64,000 nucleotides of DNA from Pseudoalteromonas denitrificans DSM 6059 (GCF_900112265.1 NZ_FOLO01000008.1:46876-110875); one strand, 5' to 3'. Shown: positions 7,766 through 17,954, counted from the stretch's first letter. The notes: generated by a model not told the origin, from the sequence alone. Made by a program: numbers and translations.

Positions 7766-10700
7766 ATGATAAAGTATTTTTTAATTTCATGTTTGGTAAT
7801 TACAACCTTATTGGTAAATACAGCGCTTTATGCTGAAACCGATCTTGGTTTTAAGTTGAAAGAAATAGATAAGTTTACGCAACTAAGAACCAATTCTTCT
7901 ATTATCCAAGATACGCAAGGTTTTATTTGGATAGCCTCTAAAACCGGGTTGATACGATATGATAGTTATGAATCAAAATTTTATACTTATAAAGATGTAA
8001 TACAATTGATTCAAGATAACCAAGGTGGTTTGTGGTTTATCTCTGAAACTCAAGGGCTATATCAATATAATGAAAAAGAAGATAGTTTTATTCTTCGTCT
8101 AGGTCCAGAAATCATTTCAGAATATCAATGTGCTATATGTTTTGATTTTTTAGCTGTAGATATTAATAATAATTTTTGGTTAGGCTATTACGGAGGAAAC
8201 TTAGTTAAATACTCTATCAATAATAAAAGCTTAGAGTATTTCAAATTACCTCATAGAACTAATAGTGCACAAGGGCATATTGTTAGGCCTTATATTTCAA
8301 AAGAAGGAAAAGTTTTTGCTTCATACAATAAACAGTTGTTTCTACTCGAGGGGGCAAATTTTGTTGTTTATTCACTTGAAAATAACACCGAACAAAAATT
8401 AGCTTATATCACAGCGCTCGCAGAAACAAACGATGGCAAGCTTTTGGTTGGTACATTAAAAGGACTTTATGTCCATGATGTAAAAAGACACCAAACCATG
8501 CACTTTCTTCATGATAAGAATAATAAACTATCTCTAAGTCATAATGAAATAAGATCACTTTTCACTGCTTCATCAGGTGATATCTATATTGGCACAACTA
8601 AGGAAATTAATAGGCTAACATTAAAAACTAATACATTTAATCATCAGTCTGAGGTTATGATATTAAACGGTAAACTTCCTTCTAATTGGGTGGTTCAGTT
8701 TTATCAAGACAAGCAAAAAAATATCTGGGCTATTAACTGGGATGCTGCATTTATTTTAAATCCAACTCAAGACAATGTCAGTATTTTAAAGCAAAAAAAT
8801 AGCGACCATATACTCGCTGAACAAAAAAATATTATGGATAGTCTTGTAGATAAAAAAAATCGGCTTTGGTTTAGCACTTTTGGCAATGGTGTTTTTAGAC
8901 GTTTAGGTAATAATAAATTTAAACAATACGCCACACAGTTTACTACTTCAGGATTAACATCTAACTATACTTATCAACTTTTCGAAGATAGTCGCGGTGA
9001 TATTTGGCTTGGTAGTGAATATGGTGCTTTTCGATATAATGAGAAAATAGATAGTTTTGAATTTGTTCTACTTAATCCCGATATTAAACAATCTGAATTG
9101 ATGATAATTAATTCATTTTCAGAACAAAAAAATGGACTCATTCATATAAATACCCTTGAAAAATGGTTTTTATATGATTCTGTGAATAATAAAGTCATCT
9201 TTCAACAAGATGACCCTATTTATTTATCTTTAATGACTAAATCGCATGGCATGCTGCATGTTAAAGGGGGGGAGCTCTATCTTTATAAAAATAATAAATT
9301 AAAATTACTCCCTCATTTTATATTAAATGATATTGCTAAAGGAGATATAGTTGATTTGTTACAAGACCGTTTTGGAAAAATTTGGGTTGCGACTCAAAAT
9401 GGTTTATATGTTTCGGATCAGCAAGGATTAAACTTTCAGCTTTTGAACTTTAATGGCATTGTGGCTAAAACACCTATTGCATCATTATTAGAAGGTAAGC
9501 AAGGCCATATTTGGGTCGTTGATAATCAAGCTTTTTATCAGATTAATAGTACTAACTTGCAGACAATTAATAGTATACCAAATATAAGAGGCTTATCTGA
9601 TGCGCCACAAGATGAGGCGCTTGCTCAAGATCATAATGGAGTACTTTATATCGGGAGTACTAGAGGCTTGATATCTTTAAATCCAAAATCAAAAGTCACG
9701 CCACTAGGCTTGTATATTACTGAAGTAAAAGTTGACAGTACGATATTAAATACCATTCAAAATCAAAGTTTAGTTTCTCTAACTTCTGACTCTATGTTGG
9801 AAGAACAACCCAGCAATATAAGATTTCGTTTTGCAAACTTAAATTATTTAAATCAGTTTGGTACTGAATATCGTTTTAAATTAGTTGGGTATGATCAAGA
9901 ATGGCAAACTAACTTTTCTAATGAGCGAGAGGCTAAATATACCAATTTAGATCCTGGAAGCTATCATTTTAAAGTTCAAAGTCGTTTAATTCATACCCCG
10001 TGGGTAGAAGTATCTTTACCCTTTGTCATTACGCCTCCAGTCTATGGTACTCTTTGGTTTAAACTGGTTTTAAGCTCTTTATTTTTACTCGTTTTATATT
10101 TTTTTTCTCGTTGGAAAATACAAAGATTAGAATATAGAAATAATCAGTTGCAACAACAAGTGGAAGATAGAACATCACAAGTACGTGAACAATATTGTAA
10201 AATTGAGAATTTACTTAAAGATAAAGAAAAGCTTTATACTCGAATATCTCATGAATTTCGTACACCTTTGACTGTAATGCAGATCCCCATTAAAGCGATG
10301 CTTGATAAAAAAGATAAAGATCAAACCCAATGGTTTGCAGCTTGGTGCAGTGGTCAGCGATTGATCAAGATGGTGGAGCATTTATTATTAACTTCGCAGC
10401 AAGAAGAAATAGAGCAAGCTAAAACTCAAAATTATGAAGTAAAGTCGGATATTGAAAAGATTTATCAGATGTTTTTTGTCATTGCACAGAAAAAAAATAT
10501 AAATATGCAGTTAAATATAGATGTAGATACGCATAATATTTTATTACTGGAAGAGTCTCTGGAGCAAATAATAGGTAACTTATTATCAAACTCATTAAAA
10601 TATACACTTGCAGGAGGAGAGATCATTCTATTTGTTAAGCAAAAAGGTGATGTATTGGTATGTAAGGTTACAGATACAGGAGTCGGCATTGAAACGGCAG

Positions 10701-11866
10701 AACAAAAAAAAATATTTAAACGGTTTCATCGTATTAATAATCCTTTGATTGAAACTGTTGAAGGAGCTGGCATTGGTTTATCAACTGTGAAATATTTGGT
10801 CGATCACAATAGTGGAGAAATACAACTTACGAGTGAATTAGGTAAAGGGAGTTGCTTTGAAGTAAAACTCCCAATAACAGAAGGAGGTGAACAAAAATCG
10901 AATATTATTGCGCAGCGACATTTTGAAGATGGATTAACAGACATTGGTGTATTAGAAAATATTGAAAAATCAAATCAGGAGAATGAAAATAAAAATTTGA
11001 AGAATACAGAAAAAAAATCAAAAGTATTAATTGTTGAAGATAATAAACAACTTAGATTAATGTTACAAAATCAATTGAATCACTTTTTCGATTGCATTAC
11101 AGCTTCGAACGGGCAGCAAGGTTTGTTAGTGGCTGAAAAAGAGCTACCAGACTTGATTATAAGCGATATCATGATGCCTGAAAAAAATGGTTTTACTTTA
11201 TGTTATCAACTAAAAAATTCACAATTAACCTCTCATATACCTGTAATTTTACTTACAGCCAAAGGAAGTAAGCAAAGTCGTATTGATGGTTGGCAAGTTG
11301 CTGCAGATGATTATATGAACAAACCTTTTGAGGTGGAAAATTTACGGCACCGAATTGATAATTTAATTGAAGGTCGGAAAAAATTACAACATTTTTATCA
11401 AGTTCGGCTGTTTAATCGAACGCCTAAAAGTCTAAATGAAGTTAATTCAATACAGAATAAAGGTGATACGACATACAGTGAAAAATTATCAGATACGCAA
11501 ATAGATCCTTTACTTATATCTTTGCAAAAACTGGTGGAAATTAACTATAGTGATTCGACATTTTCTACCGATGAAATGGCTAGTGCACTTTTTATTAGCT
11601 CTCGTCAGTTGCAGCGAAAAATGCAAATGATTGTAAATATTTCTCCCTCTGAGTATCTAAAAAAATATAGATTAAAACAGGCAAAGAGTTTGCTTATCAA
11701 GGGGCATCAAGCGAGTTCGGTTGCTTATTCTATCGGTTTTTCTTCGCCAGCTTATTTTGGAGCCTGTTTCAAAGCTGAATTTAATCTAACACCTAAACAG
11801 TTTCAATCTAGTGCTAAGTTAAGGAGTGATTTAGTTCAAGAAAAACAGTTGATAAATGACACTTAA
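7766..11866 (+). CDS. Hybrid two-component system protein (propeller sensor, kinase, receiver and AraC output)
   Basis: The ATG at 7766 gives 1366 residues beginning with a clean signal peptide (MIKYFLISCLVITTLL...YAET). The order is: two-component propeller repeats (IWIASKTGLIRYD, IWLGSEYGAFRYN, IWVATQNGLYVS), a Y_Y_Y domain (LDPGSYHFKVQS), one membrane helix (LVLSSLFLLVLYFFS), a coiled coil, HisKA with phospho-acceptor His in SHEFRTPLTV, HATPase (NLLSNSLKYT, GAGIGLSTV), a receiver with Asp in DLIISDIMMPEKNG, and an AraC helix-turn-helix (SSVAYSIGFSSPAYF). This one-protein architecture senses periplasmic ligands, mostly glycans, and acts directly on DNA. It is common in Bacteroidetes and also occurs in marine gammaproteobacteria. 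The ligand and targets are unknown. Confidence 0.9.
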   Translation: MIKYFLISCLVITTLLVNTALYAETDLGFKLKEIDKFTQLRTNSSIIQDTQGFIWIASKTGLIRYDSYESKFYTYKDVIQLIQDNQGGLWFISETQGLYQYNEKEDSFILRLGPEIISEYQCAICFDFLAVDINNNFWLGYYGGNLVKYSINNKSLEYFKLPHRTNSAQGHIVRPYISKEGKVFASYNKQLFLLEGANFVVYSLENNTEQKLAYITALAETNDGKLLVGTLKGLYVHDVKRHQTMHFLHDKNNKLSLSHNEIRSLFTASSGDIYIGTTKEINRLTLKTNTFNHQSEVMILNGKLPSNWVVQFYQDKQKNIWAINWDAAFILNPTQDNVSILKQKNSDHILAEQKNIMDSLVDKKNRLWFSTFGNGVFRRLGNNKFKQYATQFTTSGLTSNYTYQLFEDSRGDIWLGSEYGAFRYNEKIDSFEFVLLNPDIKQSELMIINSFSEQKNGLIHINTLEKWFLYDSVNNKVIFQQDDPIYLSLMTKSHGMLHVKGGELYLYKNNKLKLLPHFILNDIAKGDIVDLLQDRFGKIWVATQNGLYVSDQQGLNFQLLNFNGIVAKTPIASLLEGKQGHIWVVDNQAFYQINSTNLQTINSIPNIRGLSDAPQDEALAQDHNGVLYIGSTRGLISLNPKSKVTPLGLYITEVKVDSTILNTIQNQSLVSLTSDSMLEEQPSNIRFRFANLNYLNQFGTEYRFKLVGYDQEWQTNFSNEREAKYTNLDPGSYHFKVQSRLIHTPWVEVSLPFVITPPVYGTLWFKLVLSSLFLLVLYFFSRWKIQRLEYRNNQLQQQVEDRTSQVREQYCKIENLLKDKEKLYTRISHEFRTPLTVMQIPIKAMLDKKDKDQTQWFAAWCSGQRLIKMVEHLLLTSQQEEIEQAKTQNYEVKSDIEKIYQMFFVIAQKKNINMQLNIDVDTHNILLLEESLEQIIGNLLSNSLKYTLAGGEIILFVKQKGDVLVCKVTDTGVGIETAEQKKIFKRFHRINNPLIETVEGAGIGLSTVKYLVDHNSGEIQLTSELGKGSCFEVKLPITEGGEQKSNIIAQRHFEDGLTDIGVLENIEKSNQENENKNLKNTEKKSKVLIVEDNKQLRLMLQNQLNHFFDCITASNGQQGLLVAEKELPDLIISDIMMPEKNGFTLCYQLKNSQLTSHIPVILLTAKGSKQSRIDGWQVAADDYMNKPFEVENLRHRIDNLIEGRKKLQHFYQVRLFNRTPKSLNEVNSIQNKGDTTYSEKLSDTQIDPLLISLQKLVEINYSDSTFSTDEMASALFISSRQLQRKMQMIVNISPSEYLKKYRLKQAKSLLIKGHQASSVAYSIGFSSPAYFGACFKAEFNLTPKQFQSSAKLRSDLVQEKQLINDT

Positions 11867-11967
11867 TTAAATGTCAACCCCCCCTTGCCTTGTTCCTTTT
11901 TATTGTAAATATGAGTTAAATGCATTAGATTTAATTTTCAAATTTATTGTATTTAAAGGATAACTCC

Positions 11968-12135
11968 ATGGAATTAAAATTAAACAAAAAAAAATTAAAG
12001 AATCTTTCTAAAGATAAAAAGGCACTGCCAGTGACCATTACTCCAAAGGTTAATGGAGCTGGTGCAGATGCAGGTTGTGGCGATGCTAGTAGTAAAAATC
12101 GACATTGTGGCAGGAATGGTTGGTGGGAAGCTTAA
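11968..12135 (+). CDS. Small Cys-containing peptide, possible RiPP or bacteriocin-type precursor
   Basis: The ATG at 11968 is preceded by AAAGGATAA, a good ribosome-binding site. It encodes 55 residues: a lysine-rich leader-like part (MELKLNKKKLKNLS) and a segment LPVTITPKVNGAGA, then a Gly/Ala/Ser-rich tail with two cysteines, CGDASSKNRHC, ending GRNGWWEA. The leader pattern followed by a Gly/Ala region resembles natural-product precursor peptides in other bacteria. No modification enzyme or transporter lies within the adjacent genes, so this is an orphan at best. It follows the hybrid sensor gene by 101 bases on the same strand. It could also be an ordinary small protein. Confidence 0.55.
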   Translation: MELKLNKKKLKNLSKDKKALPVTITPKVNGAGADAGCGDASSKNRHCGRNGWWEA

Positions 12136-12212
12136 AATACATTGCAACGTTTGACTTTTAATATGCGCGCCCGTATAAATAGGGCGCTTATAAGCTAATT
12201 AAAGTTTCCTTT

Positions 12213-12728
12213 CTACCACTTAAACAAGCGACATTTTTGCTGAACTTTCATACCATAAACACCAAGTTTATAGGGACCAAGTTCAGCCTCTCGTACAGGG
12301 TCAAAAGAAAAGTTATTAAGCGATACGTCAATAGTACCATTTGAGTTTAACGCGTAGATACCTTGTATTTTACTTGAGCCAATTTCAAACATACTGATAA
12401 ATTGATTACCGACAAGGTACTGATCAATCACTAGGCCATTATTTTCATCTACCGCATAGTGCCCTAATTCAGCATCTATAGTAAGTAACTCATAGGGACG
12501 AGTATTTTGATTTGGACCTTCACCATAAGTAATTGTCCAAGTAGATTTATCATCTTCTAATGGTTTTATTTCTAAAGACATCAGAAATTTATTAAAAGCC
12601 CCGCGTTTAGGTGAAATGAGTTCACAATCCCCTTTAAAGTAGCCATGCCATTGAATTGGAGTTTGAGCACTTGCGCTACCACTTAAAATAATGCTGCTAA
12701 ATAATGGGATTAAATAAAGTTTTTTCAT
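12213..12728 (-). CDS. Exported hypothetical protein
   Basis: This protein of 171 residues has a Sec signal peptide (MKKLYLIPLFSSIILSGSASA) and a predicted all-beta body. Two Cys residues (GDCELI near the mature start, QKCRLF at the end) could form a disulphide joining the ends. The layout, an N-terminal WHGYFKGDCE and a long single beta sheet with a central HYAVDENN segment, is unfamiliar to me. It is convergent with the small peptide gene at 11968-12135. Confidence 0.6.
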   Translation of the reverse strand: MKKLYLIPLFSSIILSGSASAQTPIQWHGYFKGDCELISPKRGAFNKFLMSLEIKPLEDDKSTWTITYGEGPNQNTRPYELLTIDAELGHYAVDENNGLVIDQYLVGNQFISMFEIGSSKIQGIYALNSNGTIDVSLNNFSFDPVREAELGPYKLGVYGMKVQQKCRLFKW

Positions 12729-12923
12729 TGTTTTTCTCTTTTGTATTAAGGTTTATTTTAAGATGCTATCAGTAATACTTTTGATGTACCAGTTTTAGGT
12801 TCTTGAAGGCGGGGAGTCGGATTTAATTTTTTATTGTGTTAATGCTTTTATTTATAACGATACTTTTTGTTTGTTCTGTTCCTGATATAATTATCTCCTC
12901 GTTCATACTCTTAGGTATCTTTT

Positions 12924-14468
12924 ATGGCATTTCCAATTCCAAGTCCTGTTTCTGATTTCAACCATGTTTTAAACAGTTCAAAATTTGACTCATTAATTAT
13001 TATCGCGAATGATTTTACAAAAATAGCGAATGATGAGTTAAATACGACAGTTCATGCTCTCAGTTTATTAGACTCAAGAATAGGTAAACAAGTTGTTGTT
13101 ACGATTTGTGACCAAGTACCAGGCAAGCGGTTAATATTGATGCCTACAGGAAAATTAAATCGAGATTACGACGATGTAAGACGTTATTTTGATGCTGCAA
13201 AAAAAGCGGTCGTAGAGGCGAAAGCAACAGGCAGTATTAATCCTGCAATCTACTTAGTGGATGCACCTTCGAATTCTGTATACCAAAATGCAGTGACAGT
13301 GGCATATTTAGGTGCGTGTCAGGCTTTATGGCAACCACTTGAGGCTAGAGAACATTTAGGTGAATCAATTGAGCCAATTCAAAATATAGGTTTGGTTGGC
13401 GCAACGCAAGCATCATGTGATTATGTTAAAGCAATCGCTGCAGGACAATATGCAGCACGCGATTTATGTGGTACTGAACCTGAACGCATGGCACCACCTA
13501 AGTTTGCACAATATTGTGAAACTTTGTTTGCTAATTCAAATGTATCTGTTGAAGTCATTTCAGATTTTGATGAAATAAATAAAAACTATCCAATGATGGC
13601 AACTGTTGCACGTGCCTCAATGGCGGTAAAACGCCATCATCCAAGAGTTGTTAAACTCACTTATTCTCCTGAAGGGGAAATTAATAAGACCTTGTTATTT
13701 GTCGGTAAAGGGTTGGTTTATGATACGGGTGGTGCGGATCTAAAAGTTGGCGGTCATATGTCAGGTATGAGCAGAGATAAAGGCGGCGCTGCTTCAGTGG
13801 CTGGTTTTGTTAAATCGGTATCTGATTACCAGGCAAAAGGCGTTAAGGTGGTTGCTTATTTAACTGTTGTAAGAAACTCTATTGGCTCTGATTGTTTTGT
13901 ACCGGATGAAATAATTACTACACGCGAAGGTGTTAGAGTACGTATTGGTAATACTGATGCAGAAGGGCGCCTGGCTATGGGTGACTTACTCAGTGAAATT
14001 AAAGATTTAGCTAAAACTGAGGTTAAACCTGAAATATTTACAGTCGCTACTTTAACAGGCCATGCTGCACGTGCTATGGGTCCTTATGCTGCTCTGGTTG
14101 AGAATGGTCCTGCGCGTAATGCAAAAATATCTCGTAATATTGCAGATAATGGTGATCTATGGGCTGATGGTGCTGAAGTGTCTCGTTCACGACGTGAAGA
14201 TTATGACTTCATACAACCACACACATTAGCTGATGATGTGCTTTCAAGTAATAATGCACCTTCAGCAGTAACTGCTAGAGGGCATCAGTTCCCTATGGCC
14301 TTCTTAGCAATTGCATCCGGTCTAGATAAACATGGCAATGACTCATCGATGCCAATTCCGTATGTACACATAGATATTGCAGGTAATGGTGTTGAAGGGG
14401 GCGATTGGCAGCATGGTAAGCCCACCGCTGCATCTGTTGCGAGCTTATTTGCAACTTATATTAAATAA
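12924..14468 (+). CDS. Leucyl aminopeptidase family M17 protein
   Basis: This protein of 514 residues has an N-terminal macro-like domain and a C-terminal M17 catalytic domain. The metal-binding and catalytic residues are visible: GKGLVYDTGGADLKVGG (Lys and Asp), MSRDKGGAA and NTDAEGRL (Asp and Glu). There is no signal peptide, so it is cytoplasmic. Family members are di-metal hexameric exopeptidases releasing N-terminal residues. The N-terminal part differs from PepA, so I do not assign the pepA symbol. The ATG is preceded by a weak site. A hairpin terminator follows at 14524. It is convergent with the dipeptidyl peptidase IV gene. Confidence 0.88.
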   Translation: MAFPIPSPVSDFNHVLNSSKFDSLIIIANDFTKIANDELNTTVHALSLLDSRIGKQVVVTICDQVPGKRLILMPTGKLNRDYDDVRRYFDAAKKAVVEAKATGSINPAIYLVDAPSNSVYQNAVTVAYLGACQALWQPLEAREHLGESIEPIQNIGLVGATQASCDYVKAIAAGQYAARDLCGTEPERMAPPKFAQYCETLFANSNVSVEVISDFDEINKNYPMMATVARASMAVKRHHPRVVKLTYSPEGEINKTLLFVGKGLVYDTGGADLKVGGHMSGMSRDKGGAASVAGFVKSVSDYQAKGVKVVAYLTVVRNSIGSDCFVPDEIITTREGVRVRIGNTDAEGRLAMGDLLSEIKDLAKTEVKPEIFTVATLTGHAARAMGPYAALVENGPARNAKISRNIADNGDLWADGAEVSRSRREDYDFIQPHTLADDVLSSNNAPSAVTARGHQFPMAFLAIASGLDKHGNDSSMPIPYVHIDIAGNGVEGGDWQHGKPTAASVASLFATYIK

Positions 14469-14523
14469 CTATTTTATTTAGTTGCTCAAGTATCGAATCA
14501 ACCTTGTTATAATGGAAATAAAA

Positions 14524-14556
14524 TTAATGAGGCACTGAGTGCCTCATTAAAAAATA
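14524..14556. terminator. Bidirectional rho-independent terminator
   Basis: The stem TTAATGAGGCAC / GTGCCTCATTAA with a TGA loop (14524-14550) is followed by an A run on this strand. The reverse strand reads a U-rich tail, so it suits the minus-strand gene ending at 14565, and it may also stop the M17 gene. Confidence 0.75.
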
Positions 14557-14564
14557 AATAACAT

Positions 14565-16781
14565 TTACTTTTTGAAATGCCTATCAAAAAAATTGGTTAT
14601 TGTTTTATGTAAGTGTGTTTGTACTTGCTTACCTCTAAGGCTATGTTTTGAACCTGGGTATGTCATCATCTCAAAAGGTTGAGCTTGATCTTGTAATTGC
14701 TTAAATACCTTAGTTGCATGGGTAAACAATACATTATCATCAGCCATGCCATGATAAATCATTAACGGTCCTTTTAAACCTTCACTATAGTCAAAGACAT
14801 TGCTTGCTTTATATCCAGCTGCATTTGTTTTTGGGTGAGATAAGTAACGCTCAGTATAATGTGTATCATATAAAGTCCAATCAGTTACTGGAGCGCCAGA
14901 AACACCAGCTTTAAAGTAGTCACCAGCTTTAAACATTGTCATAAGCGCCATATAACCACCATAGCTATGGCCGTATATACCAATTCGATCTGCATCAACA
15001 AAGTTTAAAGTACGTAAGAACTCAACGCCTTTGATTTGATCTGCCACTTCAGACACTCCTAAGTGTTTATAGATAGGATCTTCAAAAGCTTTACCGCGAT
15101 TGTATGAGCCTCGATTATCTAACTGAAATACGATATATCCTTGTTGTACCATGTATTGAAAATAGAGGTTCTTAGAACGCCAACTATTGGTGACGCGTTG
15201 TGCATGAGGACCACCGTATACATTTACGATCACAGGGTACTTTTTACCCGCTTTTAAATGTTTAGGTTTGAATAAACGATAATGTAATGTTTGTCCGTCT
15301 TCGGCCTTCAAAGTACCATACTCAGGAGCTGATAAATCAGCAACAAAAGGGGATAGCGGGTGTTCAGAATCTAGTTTATTTTGTTCTAACCAAGTAATAA
15401 ATTTTCCTTGGTTATTACGCAAACTTACAGAAGCTGGCTGATTAACAGAAGAACTGCTATCTATAAAAGAATTATAGTCTTTGGCCATTACAACTTTATG
15501 GTACTGACCCTTTTCAGTTAAGCGTTTGATTTCACCTGAGTGATTTAATGGTACAGAATACAGGTGACTTTCAAGTACAGAGTCCGCACGTCCTGAAAAA
15601 TAAACTAAACCTTTTTCTTCATTAACACCTTGCAAACTATCTACGACCCAATCACCTTGAGTAATTTGACGTACTAATGTGCCATCATTTTTATATAAAT
15701 AAAGATGCTTGAAACCGTCACGTTCAGATGCCCAAACAAAATGTTTATTATCTTTTAAAAAACGTAATTCTTTATGTAAATTTAACCAAGTCTTACTTGT
15801 TTCAGTTAACAGTACTTTTTGTTTTGCGTTAGTAGTATCAAAGGATCTCAATTCTAACTTTTGTTGTGAGCGGTTTTGCCATTGATAAGACAGTGTCGTA
15901 CTATCTTGAAGCCACTTAACTCTTGGGATATAAATGTCTTTATGGTTACCTAAGTCTACCCAGCTAATTTTCTGATTGTTTAACTTAACAATACCGAGTT
16001 GGATGTCTACGTTATTTGTTCCAGTAAACGGATATCTTTGATTAAATAATTTAACTTCTTCGGCATATATTTCATTTCTAATAGCCTCAGATACAGGTGT
16101 TTCATCAATGCGTGTAAAAGCAATCTTAGATTCATCGTTTGACCACCAGTATCCAGTCATACGACCCATTTCTTCTTGTGATACAAATTCAGCCATACCG
16201 TTTTTAATTACGCCACCGCCGTCGGTAGTCAGCTTTATTTCATTACCTGTTGCAATATTTAGGGCATAAACATTTTGAGCTCTGATAAATGAGACATATT
16301 TCCCTTTAGGAGAAAAGCGAGCATCAGTTTCAAACTCTGGTGTATTCGTTAGTTTTTTACTTTCTTTTTTAGCTAAGTTGTAATAATACAAGTCACCATT
16401 TAGCGGAAATAAAAGTGCAGAACCATCCTTAGAAAATTTATATTCTAAAATGCCTTTACCAAATATACGTTGTCTTTCTCGACGGGCTTTTTCTTCATCA
16501 GATAAATTTTCAGGGCCAGAAAATAAACTTTTAGAATCAACAAGCAAGCGATTTGTTTTATCTTTTAAGTTGTATTCCCATAAATCATAACGATTGTAAT
16601 CGTCTTCTTTGCCTTGAAGATAAGTGACACGTTCACCTGTCGGTGAAAATTTTAATTTAATGGGAGATTTTCCAGATAAACCTGGATCTGAAAATAATCG
16701 CTCTATTGTTAACGGCTGTGCCGTTATTGTTCCGCTTGTTATTGCCAGGACTAAACTCAATAATGTGGTTTTATGACTCAT
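14565..16781 (-). CDS. Dipeptidyl peptidase IV family serine peptidase (S9B), exported
   Basis: This protein of 738 residues has a signal peptide (MSHKTTLLSLVLAITSGTITAQ). An eight-blade propeller-type N-terminal domain includes the EEMGRMTGYWWS segment, whose tandem Glu binds the substrate amino group. The C-terminal alpha/beta hydrolase domain carries the nucleophile in GHSYGGYMAL, the acid Asp in MADDNV and the His in GSKHSLRG. S9B enzymes release X-Pro and X-Ala dipeptides in the periplasm. The length matches bacterial DPP IV. It is convergent with the M17 aminopeptidase and may act with the other secreted peptidases to scavenge peptides. Confidence 0.92.
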   Translation of the reverse strand: MSHKTTLLSLVLAITSGTITAQPLTIERLFSDPGLSGKSPIKLKFSPTGERVTYLQGKEDDYNRYDLWEYNLKDKTNRLLVDSKSLFSGPENLSDEEKARRERQRIFGKGILEYKFSKDGSALLFPLNGDLYYYNLAKKESKKLTNTPEFETDARFSPKGKYVSFIRAQNVYALNIATGNEIKLTTDGGGVIKNGMAEFVSQEEMGRMTGYWWSNDESKIAFTRIDETPVSEAIRNEIYAEEVKLFNQRYPFTGTNNVDIQLGIVKLNNQKISWVDLGNHKDIYIPRVKWLQDSTTLSYQWQNRSQQKLELRSFDTTNAKQKVLLTETSKTWLNLHKELRFLKDNKHFVWASERDGFKHLYLYKNDGTLVRQITQGDWVVDSLQGVNEEKGLVYFSGRADSVLESHLYSVPLNHSGEIKRLTEKGQYHKVVMAKDYNSFIDSSSSVNQPASVSLRNNQGKFITWLEQNKLDSEHPLSPFVADLSAPEYGTLKAEDGQTLHYRLFKPKHLKAGKKYPVIVNVYGGPHAQRVTNSWRSKNLYFQYMVQQGYIVFQLDNRGSYNRGKAFEDPIYKHLGVSEVADQIKGVEFLRTLNFVDADRIGIYGHSYGGYMALMTMFKAGDYFKAGVSGAPVTDWTLYDTHYTERYLSHPKTNAAGYKASNVFDYSEGLKGPLMIYHGMADDNVLFTHATKVFKQLQDQAQPFEMMTYPGSKHSLRGKQVQTHLHKTITNFFDRHFKK

Positions 16782-16950
16782 CTTTATCTCATATAAATAA
16801 TTGATTTCGATATCCTAGTCACCTCTAAATTCAACAAAAATAGACATCGAGTGGTGATTTGGAATTCGATAATATCCCTATAAAAAAGTCACTGCAACTA
16901 ATTGCCATAAACTGTAAGATAAAGAGGCGAAATAATAATGGAGATACCAA

Positions 16951-17346
16951 ATGTTTGAGTTAGCCGCAGAATTAAAAAGAGATTGTATTGAACTGGCTGA
17001 TTGGCCGTTATGTAAAGTATTGTTGTTAAATGATAGCCAGTATCCGTGGTTTATTTTAGTACCAAGGAAAAATGGTTTAAAAGAGATAATTGATCTGTCT
17101 GAGCAAGACCAAATTGTTTTTATTAAAGAGTCCGCAATATTAAGTAAACTCATCCAAGAGGTCTTTAACCCTGATAAATTAAATGTTGCGGCTCTTGGTA
17201 ATATGGTAGCGCAATTACATATTCATCATATAGCACGTTTTAAAACAGACGCAGTTTGGCCTGCGCCAGTTTGGGGAAAGCTACCAGTAAAACCTTATTC
17301 AAATGAACAAATTGGTGAGATTATTAATCAGTTTGCCGATATCTAA
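16951..17346 (+). CDS. HIT domain protein
   Basis: The protein has 131 residues with the histidine triad region QLHIHHIARF near residue 85-95, where His residues form the catalytic triad of nucleotide hydrolases or transferases. Residues upstream (YPWFILVPRKNGLKEIIDL) match the beta strand of this family. It is likely a cytoplasmic homodimer acting on nucleoside phosphoramidates or dinucleotides, but the substrate is not known. ATG at 16951 follows GGAGATACCAA, a fair ribosome-binding site. The convergent neighbour is the truncated M49 gene. Confidence 0.85.
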   Translation: MFELAAELKRDCIELADWPLCKVLLLNDSQYPWFILVPRKNGLKEIIDLSEQDQIVFIKESAILSKLIQEVFNPDKLNVAALGNMVAQLHIHHIARFKTDAVWPAPVWGKLPVKPYSNEQIGEIINQFADI

Positions 17347-17352
17347 TAAATT

Positions 17353-17382
17353 TCCCTCTCAGTAAAAGTAACTTAGAGAGGG
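17353..17382. terminator. Hairpin between the HIT gene and the M49 fragment
   Basis: The arms TCCCTCTC and GAGAGGGA pair around a 14-base loop just after the HIT stop codon. The following sequence is only moderately T-rich, so termination is probable but not certain. Confidence 0.5.
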
Positions 17383-17410
17383 AGTTGTTACTGTTTACTT
17401 TGATCTCTGA

Positions 17411-17932
17411 TTATTTAATACCTAATACGTCAGTACCTTGTTCAAAAATAATATCAACGGGGATATTCGCCGCAGTTAATTTTTCTAGACTTGTTGCTAA
17501 TTCAGCTTTAATTGTGCCTTGTTCTTTAACTAAAGTATCAACACCTTGATAGTCACCATTGCCTTGTAAAGTTAAAATAAGACGTGACAGTTTAGCCATT
17601 GCAGCACTCATTTGACTCATATTAACTTGATATAAGCCTTGTTTATTTTGACTAAATGCACCTTCTTGTTTAAAGAAGTTAAAGCGGATCATGTTAGCTT
17701 TACCATGGGCTGAACTTGCGCCGAATCGTACTGAGCGAAAGATACCTGCTAAGAAGGTTGTGTAATAATCTTCTAGCTTACCTTCTGTTATAGCTCCTTT
17801 TTCAAGTAATTGCGTTACCATATATAAACCTAGAATATCTGCTTTGCCTTCTTCAAGTGCCGAAGCATGCTCTTGTAGTGATTGACGAACTGTACCTTGA
17901 CCTGTAAGTGTATTTTTAATACCTAATCCATC
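17411..17932 (-). pseudogene. C-terminal fragment of the interrupted M49 metallopeptidase gene
   Basis: This is the 3' part of the peptidase gene whose 5' part lies at 38375-39540. Host sequence resumes at GLGIKNTLTG, directly after the HEVAH motif, and continues through HASALEEGKADILGLYMVTQLL, the segment with the second catalytic-site Glu. The open frame from a GTG at 17962 adds a few element-derived codons (MSQKSFSYYND), which are not peptidase sequence. Without the HExxH half it cannot be active. It remains similar along its whole length to the intact copy at 24328-25995. Confidence 0.9.
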
Positions 17933-17954
17933 ATTGTAATATGAAAAACTTTTT

